Origin: an uncultured Flavobacteriales bacterium | GTDB lineage: Bacteria; Bacteroidota; Bacteroidia; Flavobacteriales_D; Sanyastnellaceae | Reading direction: 5' to 3' | Assembly (NCBI GenBank): GCA_938084585.1 | Contig: CALKFF010000033.1 | Coordinates: 38,958-102,957 of the forward strand | DNA: 64,000 nt | Shown here: positions 43,872 to 53,160 of the stretch, piece after piece | Layout of the letters: each line of letters begins with the position of its first letter | Position numbering within the stretch: the first letter of the stretch is position 1 | Notes under the pieces: generated by a model | Told to the model about the DNA's origin: nothing | Database searches by the model: none | What the model saw: only the letters and a program-made list of their open reading frames with translations | Program-made: the position numbers and the translations under genes

Positions 43872-43894
43872 CAATAGGGCCAACCGGAATGGCC

Positions 43895-45577
43895 TCAGTT
43901 GATGAGGGATTCCTTGTGGTTGCGGAATTCGAGGTCGCTCAATGCGCGGTTGCGCAAGGATGCGTCTTTGTCGATGGCGGCACGAATGTGCTTGCGCACA
44001 CCAGCAGCGTCGTCGAGGCGGGCGGCACACACGGCCAACAGGTAGTCGGCGATGGCGCTGTCGGAGTCCCCGTTTTGCAAGGTGGTGCGGGCGCCGTTGG
44101 CGTCGCCGTTCAAGATCTTGGCCAAGGCCAAGTTCAAGGTGGCGCTGCCACCCATGCTTGAGATGGCACGTCCGTAATCGCCTTGCGCGATGGCCAACAC
44201 GCCTTTGTTGTAGCTCAATTCTGCACCGCCGTTGGCTTTGCCGTAGTACGATGCTGCACCTTCGACGTCGCCGTTCTGGCGGGCCATGGCGCCGAGGTTG
44301 GTGTTCACCACGCCGTTGCCGCTGGCCAAGGATTTGGCTGCGTTGAAGGCCTCTTCAGCCTGCTTCATGCGGCCGAGGTCGGTCAACACGACACCCACGT
44401 TGTTGTGGCCGCGGTAGTCGTCGGCGTGCACGCGGGCGGTGTTTTGGTACACTTCCAACTTGTCGTTCAAATCGTCGAACAAGGTGGCTGCGAAGAGCAA
44501 TTCCTCCACGGTCAAGATGTCGGCGTTGCCTTTGGCGAGGTCCACCAACTCCTCATCCGTGTAACCTTCCACGGTGTAGGTGATGCCGACCTGGCTGCGA
44601 CGAAGGTCGGGGAGGATGTTGTTCTCGATTTCCTTGTAGGTCTTCGCGATGTTCTTGATCTCGTCCTCACGCTTGTTCTTGTCGCTGTACATCTCGAGGA
44701 CACGCAAAATCAAATCCTTGTCTGCGATGTCCGAGGCGCGCATGGCCTTCTTGAATCCTTCCCAGTCCTCACCTTTGGGCTCGGCGCGAACAGCATCGTC
44801 CTCCAAATTCAACTTCTTGCGACCCAATTCGCGTGTCACGGCCTTGTTGGCGGACTTGGCGCGGTCCATGGCGAGGTCCTCGTTCAAGGAAATCTCACCT
44901 TCAGGTGACGCGTACGATGTGGTGGTCACGCCAATCACGTTGACGCTGTCTGCAGACGCAGCGAGTGCAAACAAATCCTTGGTCGCTTTCCAATCTTCGT
45001 CGCGGTACTCGGCGCTCTTGACGGCGCTGCTCTGGTAGCCGTAGTTGAAGGTCAAGTCCTGCACGTACGTGATGACGCGTTGGAAGTTGTCGGACGCGAT
45101 CACAAACGCCTCGTCAGGTTGGATCAAGTCCTGGGTGGCCATGACCCCCTTGGCGAGGGTGATGGCGCCAAACTCGCCAGTCTTGTCGCCTTGGGCGCCA
45201 GACATGCGCAACTCCAAGCGGGCGTTGTCCTTCATCTCGCCGACGTAGGTGACGGTGGAGGTGTAGTTGAACGACTTGCCGTTCTCCCAGCTGACCACGG
45301 TGCCGTTGCCGGCGGCGTCTTCGCCTTGGAAGTTGACCGATTCGAACGCCACTTCACCGCCTTCCCACACGAGGTAGGGAGTGGCTTCCACGGTCACCTT
45401 CTTCGCGAAGTACTTCGGAGGGAAAGTTCCTGTGATGTCGATGGTGACGTCGTTGCCTTGAAGCACGACGGGAGAAGGAGTCACCTCGAGGTTGATCTCC
45501 TCCACCGTTTTGATCATTTTGGGCAGGCTGCATCCCGCGAGAAGCACGGCTGCCAAAAGGGTAGAAAGAATGCGCAT
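43895..45577 (-). CDS. TPR-containing outer-membrane lipoprotein
   Basis: 560 residues. Lipobox LLAGC in the signal peptide (about residue 16). Residues ~30-140 form a beta-rich domain (ITGTFPPKYFAKKVTVEATP). The middle (about 190-330) resembles an OmpA-like or peptidoglycan-binding fold (VIGVTTTSYASPEGEISLNE, DRAKSANKAVTRELG). Residues ~380-555 form TPR-like helical pairs (HNNVGVVLTDLGRMKQAEEA, YNKGVLAIAQGDYGRAISSM). Such lipoproteins are common in the Bacteroidota outer membrane; the exact role is unknown to me. The promoter box at 45597-45604 predicts a leader of about 14 bases. Confidence 0.8.
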   Translation of the reverse strand: MRILSTLLAAVLLAGCSLPKMIKTVEEINLEVTPSPVVLQGNDVTIDITGTFPPKYFAKKVTVEATPYLVWEGGEVAFESVNFQGEDAAGNGTVVSWENGKSFNYTSTVTYVGEMKDNARLELRMSGAQGDKTGEFGAITLAKGVMATQDLIQPDEAFVIASDNFQRVITYVQDLTFNYGYQSSAVKSAEYRDEDWKATKDLFALAASADSVNVIGVTTTSYASPEGEISLNEDLAMDRAKSANKAVTRELGRKKLNLEDDAVRAEPKGEDWEGFKKAMRASDIADKDLILRVLEMYSDKNKREDEIKNIAKTYKEIENNILPDLRRSQVGITYTVEGYTDEELVDLAKGNADILTVEELLFAATLFDDLNDKLEVYQNTARVHADDYRGHNNVGVVLTDLGRMKQAEEAFNAAKSLASGNGVVNTNLGAMARQNGDVEGAASYYGKANGGAELSYNKGVLAIAQGDYGRAISSMGGSATLNLALAKILNGDANGARTTLQNGDSDSAIADYLLAVCAARLDDAAGVRKHIRAAIDKDASLRNRALSDLEFRNHKESLIN

Positions 45578-45596
45578 GTTTGTTGTGAATTCAGTG

Positions 45597-45604
45597 CAAA
45601 AGTA
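45597..45604 (-). promoter_or_regulatory. Candidate -7 box of the TPR lipoprotein gene (TACTTTTG)
   Basis: A perfect TAnnTTTG match on the minus strand, 19 bases upstream of the ATG at 45577. Confidence 0.55.
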
Positions 45605-45623
45605 ACCAACTCAAGGACAGAAA

Positions 45624-46577
45624 TCAGCCAGCCACGACCCCCATGTTGGAGAACTTGCGGAGGCGGCTGTTGACCCGTTTGTCGGCGTTGAGTTTTTGAA
45701 GTTTATCGAGTTCCGTGATGAGCAGGTTTTTCACAGTGGCGAAGGTCTCTTCTCGGTTGGCGTGGGCGCCGCCGAGGGGTTCCGGCACGATGTCGTCCAC
45801 CAACCCCAGGCCCTTCATGTCCTCTCCTGTGAGTTTGAGGGCCTCAGCCGCTTGCTTCTTGAAGTCCCAAGAGCGCCACAAAATGCTAGAGCACGACTCG
45901 GGGCTGATGACGCTGTACCAGGTGTTTTCCATCATGAACACCTTGTCGCCAATGCCGATGCCGAGCGCACCTCCTGAGGCCCCTTCGCCGATCACCATGC
46001 ACAGGATGGGGACTTGCAGTTGGCACATTTCAAGGAGGTTGCGTGCGATGGCCTCGCCTTGCCCACGTTCCTCGGCTTCAAGACCGGGATACGCGCCAGG
46101 GGTGTCAATCAGGGTCACCACAGGCACGTTGAACTTCTCGGCGAGCTTCATCAGGCGCAAGGCCTTGCGGTACCCCTCAGGGTTGGCCATGCCGAAGTTC
46201 CGGTATTGGCGCATCTTGGTGTTGGCGCCTTTCTGCTGGCCAATGAACATGACGGGGCGACCATCGAGCTCGCCCAACCCTCCGACCATGGCCTTGTCGT
46301 CCTTCACCGTGCGGTCCCCGTGCAATTCGAGGAAGTTTCCGTCCGTCAAGGCTTGGATGTAGTCCAGGGTGTAGGGGCGGTCTGGATGGCGGCTCACTTG
46401 GACGCGTTGCCAAGGGGTGAGTTTGCTGTAGATCTCCTGGATGACTTCCTGGATCTTCACCTCCAACTCCTCGACGGTGGTGGCCATGTCGAGGTCGTTC
46501 TTGTCTTGGATCTCTTTCGCCTGGTCAAGCTGCTCGCGCAACGTCTTGATCGGCTCTTCAAAATCAAGGTAATTCAT
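45624..46577 (-). CDS. accA: Acetyl-CoA carboxylase carboxyltransferase subunit alpha
   Basis: Moves the carboxyl group from biotin to acetyl-CoA in fatty acid synthesis. 317 residues starting [17 protein letters not shown], with the coiled N-terminus of AccA, the crotonase-fold core ([52 protein letters not shown]) and the C-terminal helix. The accD gene is not adjacent. The frame is open 28 codons further, but the -7-like CATCTTTG ends 5 bases before the ATG at 46577. Confidence 0.96.
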   Translation of the reverse strand: MNYLDFEEPIKTLREQLDQAKEIQDKNDLDMATTVEELEVKIQEVIQEIYSKLTPWQRVQVSRHPDRPYTLDYIQALTDGNFLELHGDRTVKDDKAMVGGLGELDGRPVMFIGQQKGANTKMRQYRNFGMANPEGYRKALRLMKLAEKFNVPVVTLIDTPGAYPGLEAEERGQGEAIARNLLEMCQLQVPILCMVIGEGASGGALGIGIGDKVFMMENTWYSVISPESCSSILWRSWDFKKQAAEALKLTGEDMKGLGLVDDIVPEPLGGAHANREETFATVKNLLITELDKLQKLNADKRVNSRLRKFSNMGVVAG

Positions 46578-46582
46578 CGGGC

Positions 46583-46590
46583 CAAAGATG
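46583..46590 (-). promoter_or_regulatory. Candidate start-hugging -7 box of accA (CATCTTTG)
   Basis: CATCTTTG on the minus strand ends 5 bases before the ATG at 46577; C replaces the first T of the consensus. Confidence 0.4.
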
Positions 46591-46626
46591 CGACGTCCAA
46601 CGCACCTGGTGCCCGCCCGCTCCACC

Positions 46627-46650
46627 AAAAAACCCCAAGTATTCAAGGGG
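46627..46650 (-). terminator. Weak terminator candidate after rdgB
   Basis: A 4-bp CCCC/GGGG stem (46647-46650 with 46633-46636) with a 10-base loop is followed on the minus strand by T6. The stem is short, so termination may be partial. Confidence 0.35.
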
Positions 46651-46661
46651 CTTTTCCACAA

Positions 46662-47267
46662 TCACGCGAGCAAGTGATTGAGCATGGCGCGCACCGCTTT
46701 GCCGCGGTGGCTGATGTCGTTCTTCTGCACAGCATCCATCTCGGCGAAGGTCACCTCGTGGCCTTCAGGGGTGAACAAGGGGTCGTACCCAAACCCTTTG
46801 GTCCCGGATTGTTGGCGTTCAATGCGGCCCCGACAGATCCCTTCAATCAGCCGCTCTTGGCTTTGTTGGACGAGGCAAATGGACGTTCGGAACTGCGCTT
46901 GACGCGAAGGATTGCCTGCCTGTTCAGCGCGTTCAAGCTCACGGAGCAACTTGGCCATGTTGGCCTCGGCATCCCCATGCGTTCCCGCATAGCGCGCACT
47001 GAACACGCCCGGGGCCCCGTTCAGCGCTTCCACTTCCAGCCCTGTGTCGTCTGCAAAGCAATCCAGCCCGTAGTGCTTCACGACGTGAAGCGCCTTGATG
47101 CGGGCATTGCCTTCCAGCGTGTCGGCGTCTTCGACGATGTCTTCGTGACAGCCTATGTCTGTCAGGCTCTTGACCTCGTACCGGTCGGCGAGCATTTCTT
47201 GGATTTCTCGAACCTTGTGGGGGTTGTGTGTGGCGAAAACCAACACGGGGCGGGCGTGTGCAGACAT
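46662..47267 (-). CDS. rdgB: XTP/dITP diphosphatase (non-canonical purine NTP pyrophosphatase)
   Basis: Removes ITP, dITP and XTP from the nucleotide pool. 201 residues starting MSAHARPVLVFATHNPHKVR. HAM1 family motifs: the T/SxNxxK entry THNPHK, then FADDTGLEVEALNGAPGVFS, ARYAG, GFGYDPLFTPEGHEVTFAEM and SHRGKAVRAML. The frame extends 80 codons upstream over non-coding and menE sequence. The family start at 47267 is supported by CAATTTTG ending 5 bases before it. Confidence 0.95.
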   Translation of the reverse strand: MSAHARPVLVFATHNPHKVREIQEMLADRYEVKSLTDIGCHEDIVEDADTLEGNARIKALHVVKHYGLDCFADDTGLEVEALNGAPGVFSARYAGTHGDAEANMAKLLRELERAEQAGNPSRQAQFRTSICLVQQSQERLIEGICRGRIERQQSGTKGFGYDPLFTPEGHEVTFAEMDAVQKNDISHRGKAVRAMLNHLLA

Positions 47268-47272
47268 GGATG

Positions 47273-47280
47273 CAAAATTG
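47273..47280 (-). promoter_or_regulatory. Candidate start-hugging -7 box of rdgB (CAATTTTG)
   Basis: CAATTTTG on the minus strand ends 5 bases before the ATG at 47267. It lies in the 25-base gap after menE. Confidence 0.4.
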
Positions 47281-47292
47281 GGCCAAACCCCG

Positions 47293-48366
47293 TCACCGCA
47301 ATGCCCGACGCAGGACTTTCCCGCGGTCGGATCGGGGCACCGCGCCCAACTCCACGGAGCGGGGCGTTTTGGCGGTTCCAAGGAGGTCTTTGAGTTGGCG
47401 GCGCCACGCGAGAAACGCACCTTCGAGGTCGCCTCTGGGCGCATCGCTCTGCACGCGCAAGACCACTTCAAACCCAAGGGTGTCGTCGGGTCGACCGTAC
47501 ACCACAAAGTCCTGAACCCAGTCGGGGCACATGTTGTGGAAGGCCTGCTCCACTTCCGTGGGATGCACCAGCACGCCGCCGGAGTTGACGACGTCGTCGC
47601 GGCGTCCGAGCCACACGAAAGACCCGTTGTCCTTCATTTCCACGAGGTCAGACGTGGACAGCCTGTGCACTTCACGGCCTGGGGCGTCAATGCGCGCACA
47701 CCCGTGGGCGTCCGCCGTCACGCACGTGTCTGGCAAGGGGACAAACGGCGCGGCCAAGTCTCGCACATAATCCAGGCGCCTCAGGGCGACGTGGGTGAGG
47801 GTTTCGCTCATGCCAAACCCCTCCCACACGAACGACACGCGTGGTGACGCCAGCAAGGCCCGAAGCAGGGCAGGGGACACCGGCCCGCCGCCGAGCAGCA
47901 AGGTGGTGGCGGATCCTGTGCCGTGCTCCAGCCAACCTCGGGTTTGGTGGGGCGTCATGGCGGTGAAGTCGCATGCACCGGCCCAAGAAGGGGTGGTGTT
48001 CGGCTCCACCAGCGTCAGGCGCCACTGCCCAACCAAGGCCCGAACGAGCATGGCCTGGCCTGCCACAAACGTGGTCGGCAGCGCCAACACGGCGTGGCAT
48101 CCTTGGCGCAGGTCCAAGGCCTCGGCCGTCTGGGCCACGCTGAAGGCCGTGGCGTTTCGGGAGTGCTGGACACGTTTGGGGGGTCCTGTGGTTCCGGAGG
48201 TGGTCACCGCGAGGCCGGGTTCCTCCTTGGCGCACCAGCGTCGCCAAACCTCAGCGACGTCTCCAAGCCACGCCGCCCGCCTGCCTTGGGTGCGCCCAAA
48301 TTCTTTGGCCCCCATGCCGGTGGCAGGCCAAGATTGTCGGTTCCACTCGATGCGGCCTGAGGTCAT
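47293..48366 (-). CDS. menE: o-Succinylbenzoate-CoA ligase-like AMP-binding protein
   Basis: Activates o-succinylbenzoate with CoA in menaquinone synthesis. 357 residues, shorter than the ~450-490 of many MenE proteins. The ANL-superfamily core is intact: TTSGTTGPPKRVQHS (nucleotide loop, about 60-75), GFGMSETLTHV, and the C-terminal hinge GRRDDVVNSGG with its final lysine region RSDRGKVLRRAL. The ATG at 48366 overlaps the menC stop (ATGA). It is the last gene of the men cluster. The assignment rests on both motifs and context. Confidence 0.88.
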   Translation of the reverse strand: MTSGRIEWNRQSWPATGMGAKEFGRTQGRRAAWLGDVAEVWRRWCAKEEPGLAVTTSGTTGPPKRVQHSRNATAFSVAQTAEALDLRQGCHAVLALPTTFVAGQAMLVRALVGQWRLTLVEPNTTPSWAGACDFTAMTPHQTRGWLEHGTGSATTLLLGGGPVSPALLRALLASPRVSFVWEGFGMSETLTHVALRRLDYVRDLAAPFVPLPDTCVTADAHGCARIDAPGREVHRLSTSDLVEMKDNGSFVWLGRRDDVVNSGGVLVHPTEVEQAFHNMCPDWVQDFVVYGRPDDTLGFEVVLRVQSDAPRGDLEGAFLAWRRQLKDLLGTAKTPRSVELGAVPRSDRGKVLRRALR

Positions 48367-49535
48367 GGTGCGTCGTGGTGGCCGCCGCAGGCGCATCCAG
48401 GTTCATGCGGGACCGCGCCCTCAAGGGCACGGCGCCAGCGGGTTTCGTTCCTCGCCGACTGGGACACGGTGTGCAGTTGGCCTCCTCTCACGTCGAGTTG
48501 GCCAGGAATGTTGTTGGTGAACAGCCCTCCTGTGCCCAGCCCTTGAGGCAGTGGCGACGCGGCGCCGGACACCGCCGGTTGCACCGCCACCCATTGCGCA
48601 ATGGCCGACAAGCCCACATTGGATTCCAGGGCGGAAGTGACCCACCAGCCCATGCCGCGTTGTTCGGCCAGTTTGGACCACACCGTGGCCCCGTCCAACC
48701 CACCCACCAGCGAGGGCTTGAGGACGAGGTGCTGCGGCCGCACGTGGTCCAGCAACCTCATTCTGTCAGCCAGGGAGGTGACCCCAATCAAACTTTCGTC
48801 CAAGGCGATGGGCACGACGGCTCGGTCGGCCAGGTCGGCCAGCCCATCCCGGTCTGCAGGCATGAGAGGTTGCTCAATGCTGTGCACCTCGAGCTCGGCC
48901 AACGCCTCAAGCCTGCGCGCCGTGTCGTCGGAAGACAGTTTGCTGAAGGCCCCATTCGCGTCCACCCTCAAGGTGTAGTCTGAGGCGGGGCAGCGATCGC
49001 GGAACGCCCGCAACACCTCGTGCTCTTGCTCCCAATCCAAGGCGCCCACCTTGCATTTCAGCGTGGTGAAGCCGCGTTGGACAAGGATGTCAAATTGGGT
49101 GCGCATGGACTCGGCGTCCCCCATCCACACCAAACCATTGATGTCGATGCCCCGCGCTCCGTCAGAAAATGGCGAGGTCGCCAGGGTTCCAGTCCCGCCT
49201 TGGGCCAAATCCCACGCCGCCGTTTCCACGGCGAACCGGACCGCCGGGCACGAGGCAGGCACGGCCATGGCGTCCAAGACACTTTTGGCCGCGATGTCGT
49301 GGAGCATCGTGCGCGCCACGTCTTCCGTTTCAGGAGACAACCCCAGGATCAAACTGCATTCTCCGACGCCCACACGGCCTTGGTCGTCTTCCGCGACCAG
49401 GAACCAAGTGGGTTTGTTTCGAAGGGTGTCCCTGGACGTTTGGGCGGGCACCTTGAACACCAAGGGATGCTCCAGCACCGCCATCTTGAGTCCTCGAAGG
49501 ACCGGGGCGGGTGGCCATGGGTCGTGTGCGTTCAT
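48363..49535 (-). CDS. menC: o-Succinylbenzoate synthase
   Basis: Enolase-superfamily dehydratase that makes o-succinylbenzoate from SHCHC. 390 residues starting MNAHDPWPPAPVLRGLKMAV. The catalytic KxK is in TLKCKVGALD. The metal ligands lie in LRVDANGAF (Asp), the SIEQPLMP segment (Glu) and IALDESLIG (Asp-Glu), followed by LVLKPSLVGG (Lys). The longer open frame upstream overlaps menA and is not coding. Junctions with menA (upstream) and menE (downstream) are both ATGA overlaps. The C-terminus has a cysteine/histidine tail (EPGCACGGHHDAP). Confidence 0.92.
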   Translation of the reverse strand: MNAHDPWPPAPVLRGLKMAVLEHPLVFKVPAQTSRDTLRNKPTWFLVAEDDQGRVGVGECSLILGLSPETEDVARTMLHDIAAKSVLDAMAVPASCPAVRFAVETAAWDLAQGGTGTLATSPFSDGARGIDINGLVWMGDAESMRTQFDILVQRGFTTLKCKVGALDWEQEHEVLRAFRDRCPASDYTLRVDANGAFSKLSSDDTARRLEALAELEVHSIEQPLMPADRDGLADLADRAVVPIALDESLIGVTSLADRMRLLDHVRPQHLVLKPSLVGGLDGATVWSKLAEQRGMGWWVTSALESNVGLSAIAQWVAVQPAVSGAASPLPQGLGTGGLFTNNIPGQLDVRGGQLHTVSQSARNETRWRRALEGAVPHEPGCACGGHHDAP

Positions 49536-50470
49536 GCGCCCAAGGTTTGGTCCATGAACATGAACAGCGCGACGAGGAAGGTGGACAGGGCGATGCGTTT
49601 CAATTCGGGGTCCAACGTGGACGGGTCTGTGCAACGCCACACGTCGACGGCGTGACGGGCGTGCAGCAACGCCAAAAGTGCGTACCACATGGTGCCTCGC
49701 CATGCCCCTTCGGTCTGGGTGGTTGTGAAGAACACGGCCAGTGCCGACCACCCGAGGCCGAGGACGGCCAAATGGTACAGTTTGGCCCGACGAAACCCCA
49801 GCCGGACCACAAGGGTGTGTTTGCCAGCAAGGGCGTCGGAAGCGTGGTCGCGGAGGTTGTTGAGGTTGAGGACAGCGACGCTCATGCACCCAGAAAAGAG
49901 GGCGACCCACAGCCAAGCGATGTCCACAGCGTGGGTCAGCAAAAGCCCCACACCCAGCACACCGACGGGGCCAAAAAACAACATCACATAAACATCTCCA
50001 AGTCCTTTGTAACCATATGATTTGCGCCCCATCGTATAACGCATTGCTGCAACAATGGAAAACACGCCGAGGGCCCCCAGCCCGAATGCCTGGAAGGCCG
50101 CAGAAGAGGTTCCCAGGAATGCCGCGACGAGGGTCGAGACGCCACACAGAAAGGCCAGGACAGCCGTCCCTTTGACGGCGCGATTCATGGCGGTTTCGGT
50201 CAGCGCACCTGACGCAAGCGCCCGGTCGGTGCGTTCGGCGGCGGTGTCCGTGCCTTTTTGAAAGTCGCCCAAATCGTTGGCGAAATTGGCCAGGACCTGA
50301 AGGAGGACGACCGTGAGCCCTGCGCCCAACATCACGACGACAAACCGCGCGCCTTGGTCAGCATCGAGCCCAAATGATTTGGCCAAAGCGCCTCCGAGAA
50401 GGACGCATGTGACGGCCAGCGGCAGGGTGCGTGGTCGGGCCGCTTCGACCCAAGAACGGAATGCACTCAT
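49532..50470 (-). CDS. menA: 1,4-dihydroxy-2-naphthoate polyprenyltransferase
   Basis: UbiA-family integral membrane prenyltransferase that attaches the polyprenyl tail to DHNA. 312 residues starting MSAFRSWVEAARPRTLPLAV, with 8-9 TM helices. Two aspartate-rich motifs bind the Mg-polyprenyl diphosphate: NFANDLGDFQKGTD (about 68-81) and the NLNNLRDHASD region (about 195-205). It starts one base after the menD stop region and overlaps menC by ATGA. Confidence 0.94.
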   Translation of the reverse strand: MSAFRSWVEAARPRTLPLAVTCVLLGGALAKSFGLDADQGARFVVVMLGAGLTVVLLQVLANFANDLGDFQKGTDTAAERTDRALASGALTETAMNRAVKGTAVLAFLCGVSTLVAAFLGTSSAAFQAFGLGALGVFSIVAAMRYTMGRKSYGYKGLGDVYVMLFFGPVGVLGVGLLLTHAVDIAWLWVALFSGCMSVAVLNLNNLRDHASDALAGKHTLVVRLGFRRAKLYHLAVLGLGWSALAVFFTTTQTEGAWRGTMWYALLALLHARHAVDVWRCTDPSTLDPELKRIALSTFLVALFMFMDQTLGA

Positions 50471-50471
50471 G

Positions 50472-52169
50472 TCAGGGGGAGGACGGGTTGGGTTGGAACG
50501 CGCCGAGGTAGTCCATCGCCACCTGGCCACTTGATTCGTTGGGTGTGACAATTTCCAAAACCGCGAAGCCAGGATCGCTTGCCAGAAGCGTCAATTGTTC
50601 GCGCATTTGGGCGTCGTTGTGTGCTGTTCGGTGGCTCGCGCCCATGGCAGCTGCCAGCTGGGCCACGGTTCGTGTGGGGGGCGTTTCGAAATGGCGCTCA
50701 AACATGTCTGCATGCGTCTTGCCCGGCAGCCATCTGAAAATGCCGCCGCCGCTGTTGTTGAAAACGACAATCTTCAGCCCCTCTCGGTTCAGCGAAGGGG
50801 AACACAACATGGCGTTGGCGTCGTAATGGAACGCGATGTCCCCGGTGATGAGCCATGTGGTGTGTGCACGGTGCGCGCGTGTTTTGGCGGCGTGCCATCC
50901 CAACGCGGTGGAGGTGCAGCCGTCGATGCCCGCCACCCCGCGGTTGGCGTGGATGAGGCACCCCGGCCCTGTGGCGTCCTCCAAATTGAACCATTGCGCG
51001 TACCTGGCGGACGCGCTGTTGGCGAGGTGGATCCCTTGCGGTCCGCGGTTGTGCGTCCATGAAGACAAGGTGTCGGTAAGCACGTCCCAAGCCTTCCAAT
51101 CGCTCCACACAGTCTCGTGTGAGTCGTGCGTGGCCTGCACGCTGTGCAGCGCTTCACGCCAGATGGAGGCGACGTTGTCTGGGCAGGTCGTTTCAAGGGC
51201 CTCAGGGCCACACGACCCTTGCAACATGCCCCACACGTCCCACCCTTGGCCGTCGACATGCATGTGCGGCAGTCCTTCCAGGGCGTGGCGGATGGCCTTG
51301 GACATGGGAGGGAGGCCCACCGTGAGGACCACCTCTGGCCGGAGCGCTTCAGGAAGCGCACCGTTCACGAGAAGTCGTTCTCCACCATGCACCGTCAAGG
51401 GACCGTGCACGCCGCTCCCGCATTCGGCCAGGCAAGGCAGGGTGGTGTGGCGTTTTTGGCCGTCGCAGTGGGTCAGTCCTGGATTGGGGCCGGCCACCAC
51501 AAGGGCTTTTCCGTTGGCCAAGGCACGTTGGAACGACTCAGGCAAAGCTTGCCCCACGCGAGGTGCAGGCGTCGCCAATGTGTCATCCAGCTCAGGAGCG
51601 GTGGGCACCGGTCCCAAATCGTAGAGCGGCTCTGGAAACGGCACGTTCAAATGAACGCCTCCAGGTGTGCCGCCTGGTCCTCCGTGCATGGCCTGGTGCA
51701 GGGCGTGGCGCGCTTTGGCCCACAGCGTGTCTTCAGTGCACGTGGCGGCGTCCAACTCGTCTGAATGGACGGCATGCAAGCTGTGAACTTGACGCTGGCG
51801 AATGCATTGCCCGTGTCCCCGTCCGACCACGTCGGCAGGGCGGTCGGCGGTCAAGCTCAAGAGCGGGATGCGTGCATGGGTGGCCTCGGCCAGCGCCGGG
51901 CCGTGGTTCAGGGCGGCCGTCCCGGACGTGCACACGGCGGGCACAGGGGAGAATGTGGCCAGGGCCAAACCCAAGGCATGATGCGCGGACGCGCGTTCAT
52001 CCACGCTGACATGCACCTCCAAATCAGGGTGGTGGTGCATGGCCATGACCAAGGGGGCGTTGCGGGAACCTGGACTTGTCACGACGTGGCGAACGCCAAA
52101 TTCGACGAGCACTTCCGTGACGATGGCCGCAGCGGGATGTGAACTGGTTTGTCGTTGGACGTCGGCCAT
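50472..52169 (-). CDS. menD: SEPHCHC synthase (2-succinyl-5-enolpyruvyl-6-hydroxy-3-cyclohexene-1-carboxylate synthase)
   Basis: ThDP-dependent enzyme joining isochorismate and 2-oxoglutarate, the second menaquinone step. 565 residues starting MADVQRQTSSHPAAAIVTEV, with HVVTSPGSRNAPLVMA, VDERASAHHALGLA (the ThDP-activating glutamate), SLTADRPADVVGRGHGQ and the ThDP/Mg-binding GDIAFHYDANAM near residue 450. Length is typical. The start at 52169 follows TACCTTCG by 4 bases, so menD may have its own promoter in the 19-base gap after menF. Confidence 0.95.
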   Translation of the reverse strand: MADVQRQTSSHPAAAIVTEVLVEFGVRHVVTSPGSRNAPLVMAMHHHPDLEVHVSVDERASAHHALGLALATFSPVPAVCTSGTAALNHGPALAEATHARIPLLSLTADRPADVVGRGHGQCIRQRQVHSLHAVHSDELDAATCTEDTLWAKARHALHQAMHGGPGGTPGGVHLNVPFPEPLYDLGPVPTAPELDDTLATPAPRVGQALPESFQRALANGKALVVAGPNPGLTHCDGQKRHTTLPCLAECGSGVHGPLTVHGGERLLVNGALPEALRPEVVLTVGLPPMSKAIRHALEGLPHMHVDGQGWDVWGMLQGSCGPEALETTCPDNVASIWREALHSVQATHDSHETVWSDWKAWDVLTDTLSSWTHNRGPQGIHLANSASARYAQWFNLEDATGPGCLIHANRGVAGIDGCTSTALGWHAAKTRAHRAHTTWLITGDIAFHYDANAMLCSPSLNREGLKIVVFNNSGGGIFRWLPGKTHADMFERHFETPPTRTVAQLAAAMGASHRTAHNDAQMREQLTLLASDPGFAVLEIVTPNESSGQVAMDYLGAFQPNPSSP

Positions 52170-52173
52170 GATT

Positions 52174-52181
52174 CGAAGGTA
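52174..52181 (-). promoter_or_regulatory. Candidate start-hugging -7 box of menD (TACCTTCG)
   Basis: TACCTTCG on the minus strand ends 4 bases before the ATG at 52169, in the gap between menF and menD. It would give the menDACE genes a second promoter. Confidence 0.45.
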
Positions 52182-52188
52182 GGGGCGG

Positions 52189-53160
52189 TCAATGGAGGAA
52201 TGCAGGGGCGAAGGAATGAAGTTTGGCCTCCGTTTCTTGCCACTCTGCCTCCGCAGAGGAACCCTCCACGATGCCGCCGCCTGCAAACAGATTCACGCCT
52301 TCCAAGCCCCAAGTGGCGCACCTGAGATTCACGTAGTAGGCGCAGCCAAGTGGGGAGGACCACCCCAAGAACCCGGCGTAGTACATCCGGTCGTGGGATT
52401 CTTGACCGCGAATGAATGTGGCCGCCTCTTTGACCGGGAGTCCGCACACGGCGGGCGTGGGGTGCAAGGCTTGGGCCAGCTCTTGTAGGTCGCCTCGGCA
52501 GGTGGCCGAAATGCGTGTTTCGAGGTGAACGAGTTCGCCGTAGGTCTTGTCTTTCGGCCCGTCAAGCGCGACGTGGGTGGCCCCTTTTTGGGCCAACACG
52601 TCGAGGATGTGGTCGGTAACGAGCTGTTGTTCTACACGTTCCTTGTCGGTCCAAGCCACGGACGGAGTTCTGCGTGTTCCCGCCAAAGACACCGTGTCGA
52701 CGTCGTGTTGTTGGGCGCGCAACAAGAGTTCGGGTGTGGCGCCACACCACGTGCCTTCTTCCGGGTGGTGCATCAAGTAGACCAACGCGTTGGGGTGCAT
52801 CTGGCACAGGTTGGCGAAGGCTTCTTCAGGCGTCACGCTCGACGTGCGCTGTTGGCCGCGCGAGATCACCACTTTGGCCAACATCCCTTGGGAGATGGCG
52901 TCCAGCGCCCGGGCCACGTTGGCTCCGTGTTCTTCTTGGGACGTGGAAGGTGAAAGAGGCTTTCGGGCCAAAGCCAGGGTTCCCGGGGCAGGGGATTCAC
53001 ACGTGACCACGTGGCCGGTCCAGGACAGTGCAGGCGAGGAACCCTCCCGGTCAAACGGCACGAAGTGGAACGTCGTGGTTCCGTCTGAGGCAGGGACCAT
53101 GGTGTGGATGTCGCGGCTTCCAGGCGGACGCCACCACAATTGCGGTGCGGTGTCAGCCAC
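52189..53160 (-). CDS. menF: Isochorismate synthase
   Basis: Converts chorismate to isochorismate, the entry to menaquinone. 323 residues, shorter than E. coli MenF (~430) because the N-terminal part is reduced. The chorismate-binding core is complete: LAKVVISRGQQR, SLAGTRRTP, ELVHLETRISA, TPAVCGLPVKEA and NLFAGGGIVEGSSAEAEWQE. It starts at GTG 53160, overlapping the end of menI by 8 bases. Siderophore-type isochorismate synthases are similar, but the neighbours make menaquinone the clear context. Confidence 0.92.
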   Translation of the reverse strand: MADTAPQLWWRPPGSRDIHTMVPASDGTTTFHFVPFDREGSSPALSWTGHVVTCESPAPGTLALARKPLSPSTSQEEHGANVARALDAISQGMLAKVVISRGQQRTSSVTPEEAFANLCQMHPNALVYLMHHPEEGTWCGATPELLLRAQQHDVDTVSLAGTRRTPSVAWTDKERVEQQLVTDHILDVLAQKGATHVALDGPKDKTYGELVHLETRISATCRGDLQELAQALHPTPAVCGLPVKEAATFIRGQESHDRMYYAGFLGWSSPLGCAYYVNLRCATWGLEGVNLFAGGGIVEGSSAEAEWQETEAKLHSFAPAFLH